Positions 6,377 through 6,393 of a stretch of 6,393 bases of DNA are shown here, piece by piece. Position 1 is the stretch's first letter. The number at the start of each line of letters is the position of its first letter. The notes below the pieces were generated by a model. The model did no database searches. It saw only the letters and a list, made by a program, of their open reading frames with translations, and was not told where the DNA came from. The position numbers and the translations under genes were made by a program. The stretch is from an uncultured Muribaculaceae bacterium (lineage in GTDB: Bacteria; Bacteroidota; Bacteroidia; Bacteroidales; Muribaculaceae): assembly GCA_910584735.1 (NCBI GenBank), contig CAJUBM010000145.1, forward strand, positions 1 through 6,393. The letters run 5' to 3'.

Positions 6377-6393
6377 TCCGAGGAAAATTTTTA

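Noticed and set aside
6370..6393. ATG with eight open codons at the right edge as the start of the next gene
   Set aside because: The peptide MFVRGKFL does not resemble a signal peptide, and the ATG overlaps a possible -7 element. Too little sequence remains to support a gene call.
1..6393. CRISPR array, tRNA/rRNA, insertion sequence or phage features
   Set aside because: I saw no regularly spaced long repeats, no tRNA-like cloverleaf, and no transposase or integrase coding. Almost all of the window is taken by three intact PUL genes.

Overview
This window looks like the core of a glycan-uptake locus (polysaccharide utilisation locus, PUL) from a gut-type member of the Bacteroidales. Three signs support this: a SusC-like/SusD-like gene pair, lipoproteins with acidic residues just after the lipidated cysteine, and a Bacteroidetes-type TAnnTTTG promoter element with no clear Shine-Dalgarno sequences. 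The coding DNA is GC-rich with many C-ending codons, while the intergenic DNA is AT-rich. That would suit Muribaculaceae or a similar moderately GC-rich lineage, but the genus cannot be fixed from the sequence alone.

Layout, all genes on the + strand. Positions 1-300 are a control region. It may begin with the last codons of an upstream gene, followed by a long inverted repeat (57-92), a run of CCG/CCGG blocks about 10 bp apart (111-143), and a -7-type element (256-263) with no recognisable -33 box. Then come a SusC-like TonB-dependent transporter (301-3339), a SusD-like surface lipoprotein (3364-5025), a 72-bp gap holding a perfect 9-bp hairpin (5040-5066), and a third surface lipoprotein (5098-6249). 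The third protein joins a fibronectin-III/Ig-like domain to a DUF4960-type domain with a ThuA/glutamine-amidotransferase-like look. A second strong hairpin (6273-6315) and an AT-rich stretch close the window. The next gene probably begins at or beyond the right edge.

The three proteins should work together at the outer membrane. The third lipoprotein captures a polysaccharide at the cell surface, the SusD-like protein acts as the lid and binding protein over the transporter, and the SusC-like barrel imports oligosaccharides using TonB energy. From memory, the order SusC-SusD-DUF4960 lipoprotein matches the fructan (levan) locus of Bacteroides thetaiotaomicron (BT1763-BT1762-BT1761, followed by the GH32 endo-levanase BT1760). 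Fructan is therefore the leading substrate guess. No glycoside hydrolase or regulator lies in the window to prove it.

I see no wholly new system. The parts most worth a second look are the promoter-distal phased repeats, the two intercistronic/downstream hairpins, and the ThuA-like domain apparently used in a surface glycan-binding protein.
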